From contig DAOWKG010000064.1 of the NCBI GenBank assembly GCA_030639985.1, positions 1 through 7,300 of the forward strand: 7,300 nucleotides of DNA, read 5' to 3'. Numbering within the stretch: position 1 is the stretch's first letter; each line of letters starts with the position of its first letter. Position numbers and translations under genes: made by a program. This stretch comes from Desulfuromonadaceae bacterium (GTDB taxonomy: Bacteria > Desulfobacterota > Desulfuromonadia > Desulfuromonadales > Geopsychrobacteraceae). Under the pieces are notes generated by a model. That model saw nothing but the letters and a program-made list of their open reading frames with translations. It did no database searches and was not told the DNA's origin. Below, piece after piece: positions 6,363-7,300 of this stretch.

Positions 6363-7300
6363 TAATTATTCTCCTGTCGCAGAGCACCACCGATGACAAA
6401 TAAAAATTGATTCAATTCAATTTGCTCACTATTTTCTGGTACCGCTAAAACATCTGCAAAGCTCAAAGCTTCAACCTTGGTAGCAAGATAATCGTTCAAA
6501 TAGCTTATAACCGCAGGAATTTCTCGTTTGGTTTGAGCCACCAGCAAGCGTGAAACCAGCGGCAAATGAAAAGTACTTTCACAATAATCAAATGAACGCT
6601 GAATTTCCAGAACGATAGTATCTAGTTGATCGGTCAGAGCCTCAAAGTCGCCATCGGCAAAAGGGAGCAAATCATCCATGCCGCTACTAAGCCAACGGAC
6701 CAGATAAAGAATGCCATCCCGGACGATCACCAAGACCCCACGCTGATCCAACAACAGCAACAAAGCTAAGCCACGATCATCAGCGGCACACAGATCACAA
6801 ATGTTGCGTAAGGCAAATTCGGGGATATCAATGGATTCAAGTGACAGCTCAGCAGCGTCAAACAAGGGTATCAGGTCACGCAAAAAGTGTTGCTGTGCCG
6901 AGACAGCATAAGTAAGTGGTTTCTTTTCACCGCTAAAAGGGGGGATAGCAAACAAATCGACAATCGCCTCTTCGGGGGGATAATCGATCCGCTCCCGAAT
7001 CAGCCACCGGGCAGCATCACGGCGTTCATCTTCGGGCAAATCTGCCATTTCGATCTGAGTTAACTGGTAAGAATGGGGGGGAAGGACTGCTACAGCTCGA
7101 TGCTTATGTACCTTTTCCGCTTGTAACAATTGCACCAACCTACCCTGATGTTCATCGGCATTTGTGGCAATTTCACACTTGGCAAACTGTAATGTTGGCT
7201 CTCCAGTGGAAGCACGCAAAATCCCGGCAACCGAAGTTGCAGCAGCATTTTGACAGACCGCTACCGTTACCCCACTCGCCTTGCTGCTACTACCCAAAAA
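6362..7300 (-). CDS. mshI: MSHA biogenesis protein MshI (PilM/GspL-like), 5' end cut by window
   Basis: Cytoplasmic actin-fold protein of the PilM/GspL type; 312 residues are visible. The frame stays open to the window edge. A TTG at 7297 could be read as a start, but the codon before it is Phe and the visible start FLGSSSKASGVTVAV looks like the interior of the usual MshI N-terminus (typically a Phe-Leu-Gly followed by basic or small residues, then a first beta strand). The true start is therefore probably a few codons upstream, outside the window. Visible family traits include EDERRDAARWLIRERIDYPPEEAIVDLF (about 90-117), a second actin-like strand set around 178-203 (LALLLLLDQRGVLVIVRDG), LEIQRSFDYCESTF (about 231-244), matching the PilM-type LxxEIQRSLDYY pattern, and the terminal VIGGALR (302-308). 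It should recruit to the membrane through the PilN-like protein encoded next. The membrane helix of GspL is absent, consistent with the split PilM + PilN organisation. Confidence 0.92.
   Translation of the reverse strand, partial: FLGSSSKASGVTVAVCQNAAATSVAGILRASTGEPTLQFAKCEIATNADEHQGRLVQLLQAEKVHKHRAVAVLPPHSYQLTQIEMADLPEDERRDAARWLIRERIDYPPEEAIVDLFAIPPFSGEKKPLTYAVSAQQHFLRDLIPLFDAAELSLESIDIPEFALRNICDLCAADDRGLALLLLLDQRGVLVIVRDGILYLVRWLSSGMDDLLPFADGDFEALTDQLDTIVLEIQRSFDYCESTFHLPLVSRLLVAQTKREIPAVISYLNDYLATKVEALSFADVLAVPENSEQIELNQFLFVIGGALRQENN
6371..6375 (-). promoter_or_regulatory. Ribosome binding site for the PilN-like gene
   Basis: The minus strand reads AGGAG, 8 bases before the ATG at 6362 and inside the last codons of mshI. 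With the TAATG stop/start overlap it supports coupled translation. Confidence 0.65.

Noticed and set aside
1..7300. Alternative identification as a type II secretion (gsp) or a PilMNOPQ locus
   Set aside because: The lipoprotein secretin MshL, ExeA-like MshM, TPR MshN with its MSLINEMLRDLE start and MshEN-type ATPase in this order are specific to MSHA loci.
1..7300. Mobile element, CRISPR, tRNA or novel defence-like system
   Set aside because: No repeats, transposase fragments, cloverleaf-like stretches or foreign-looking genes were seen; the window is filled by one conserved pilus operon.

Overview
The window is the 5' (assembly) half of a mannose-sensitive haemagglutinin (MSHA) type IV pilus locus. 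All genes are on the minus strand, so transcription runs from position 7300 toward position 1. The order is mshI (5' end cut), a PilN-like gene (sometimes called mshI2), mshJ, mshK, mshL, mshM, mshN, mshE (3' end cut). This order, plus diagnostic protein features (ExeA-type AAA+ MshM, TPR protein MshN, lipoprotein secretin MshL, MshEN-type ATPase MshE), matches the MSHA loci of gammaproteobacteria such as Vibrio, Shewanella, Aeromonas and Pseudoalteromonas. G+C looks mid-range by eye. I therefore favour a gammaproteobacterium, probably aquatic, with moderate confidence; genus cannot be told from what is visible.

Layout. 7300-6362 MshI (PilM/GspL-like cytoplasmic protein); 6362-5757 PilN-like membrane protein; 5760-5101 MshJ (PilO/GspM-like); 5108-4722 MshK (PilP/GspC-like periplasmic protein); 4725-3019 MshL secretin; 2945-3018 the only notable intergenic gap; 2944-2036 MshM ATPase; 2039-747 MshN; 728-1 MshE N-terminal part. 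Coding density is almost complete. Six of the seven junctions are overlaps or an 18-base gap, so this reads as one polycistronic unit, with a possible break before mshM. No RNA genes, mobile elements, CRISPR, attachment sites or convincing terminators were seen.

How the genes work together (known for the families, inferred here): MshI, the PilN-like protein, MshJ and MshK form the inner-membrane/periplasmic alignment complex equivalent to PilM-N-O-P. It connects the cytoplasmic extension ATPase MshE to the outer-membrane secretin MshL. MshM and MshN are accessory proteins that probably help place or assemble the secretin or complex at the cell wall. MshE carries a well-preserved tandem c-di-GMP binding motif, so pilus extension is probably controlled by c-di-GMP. 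The platform protein (mshG) and pilin genes (mshB/A/C/D and others) would be expected beyond position 1.

I found no undescribed system. The points worth a second look are within-locus details: the c-di-GMP motif of MshE, an AMIN-like domain in MshN, an A8 tract in mshN where a one-base gain would remove the TPR part, and the gap before mshM.
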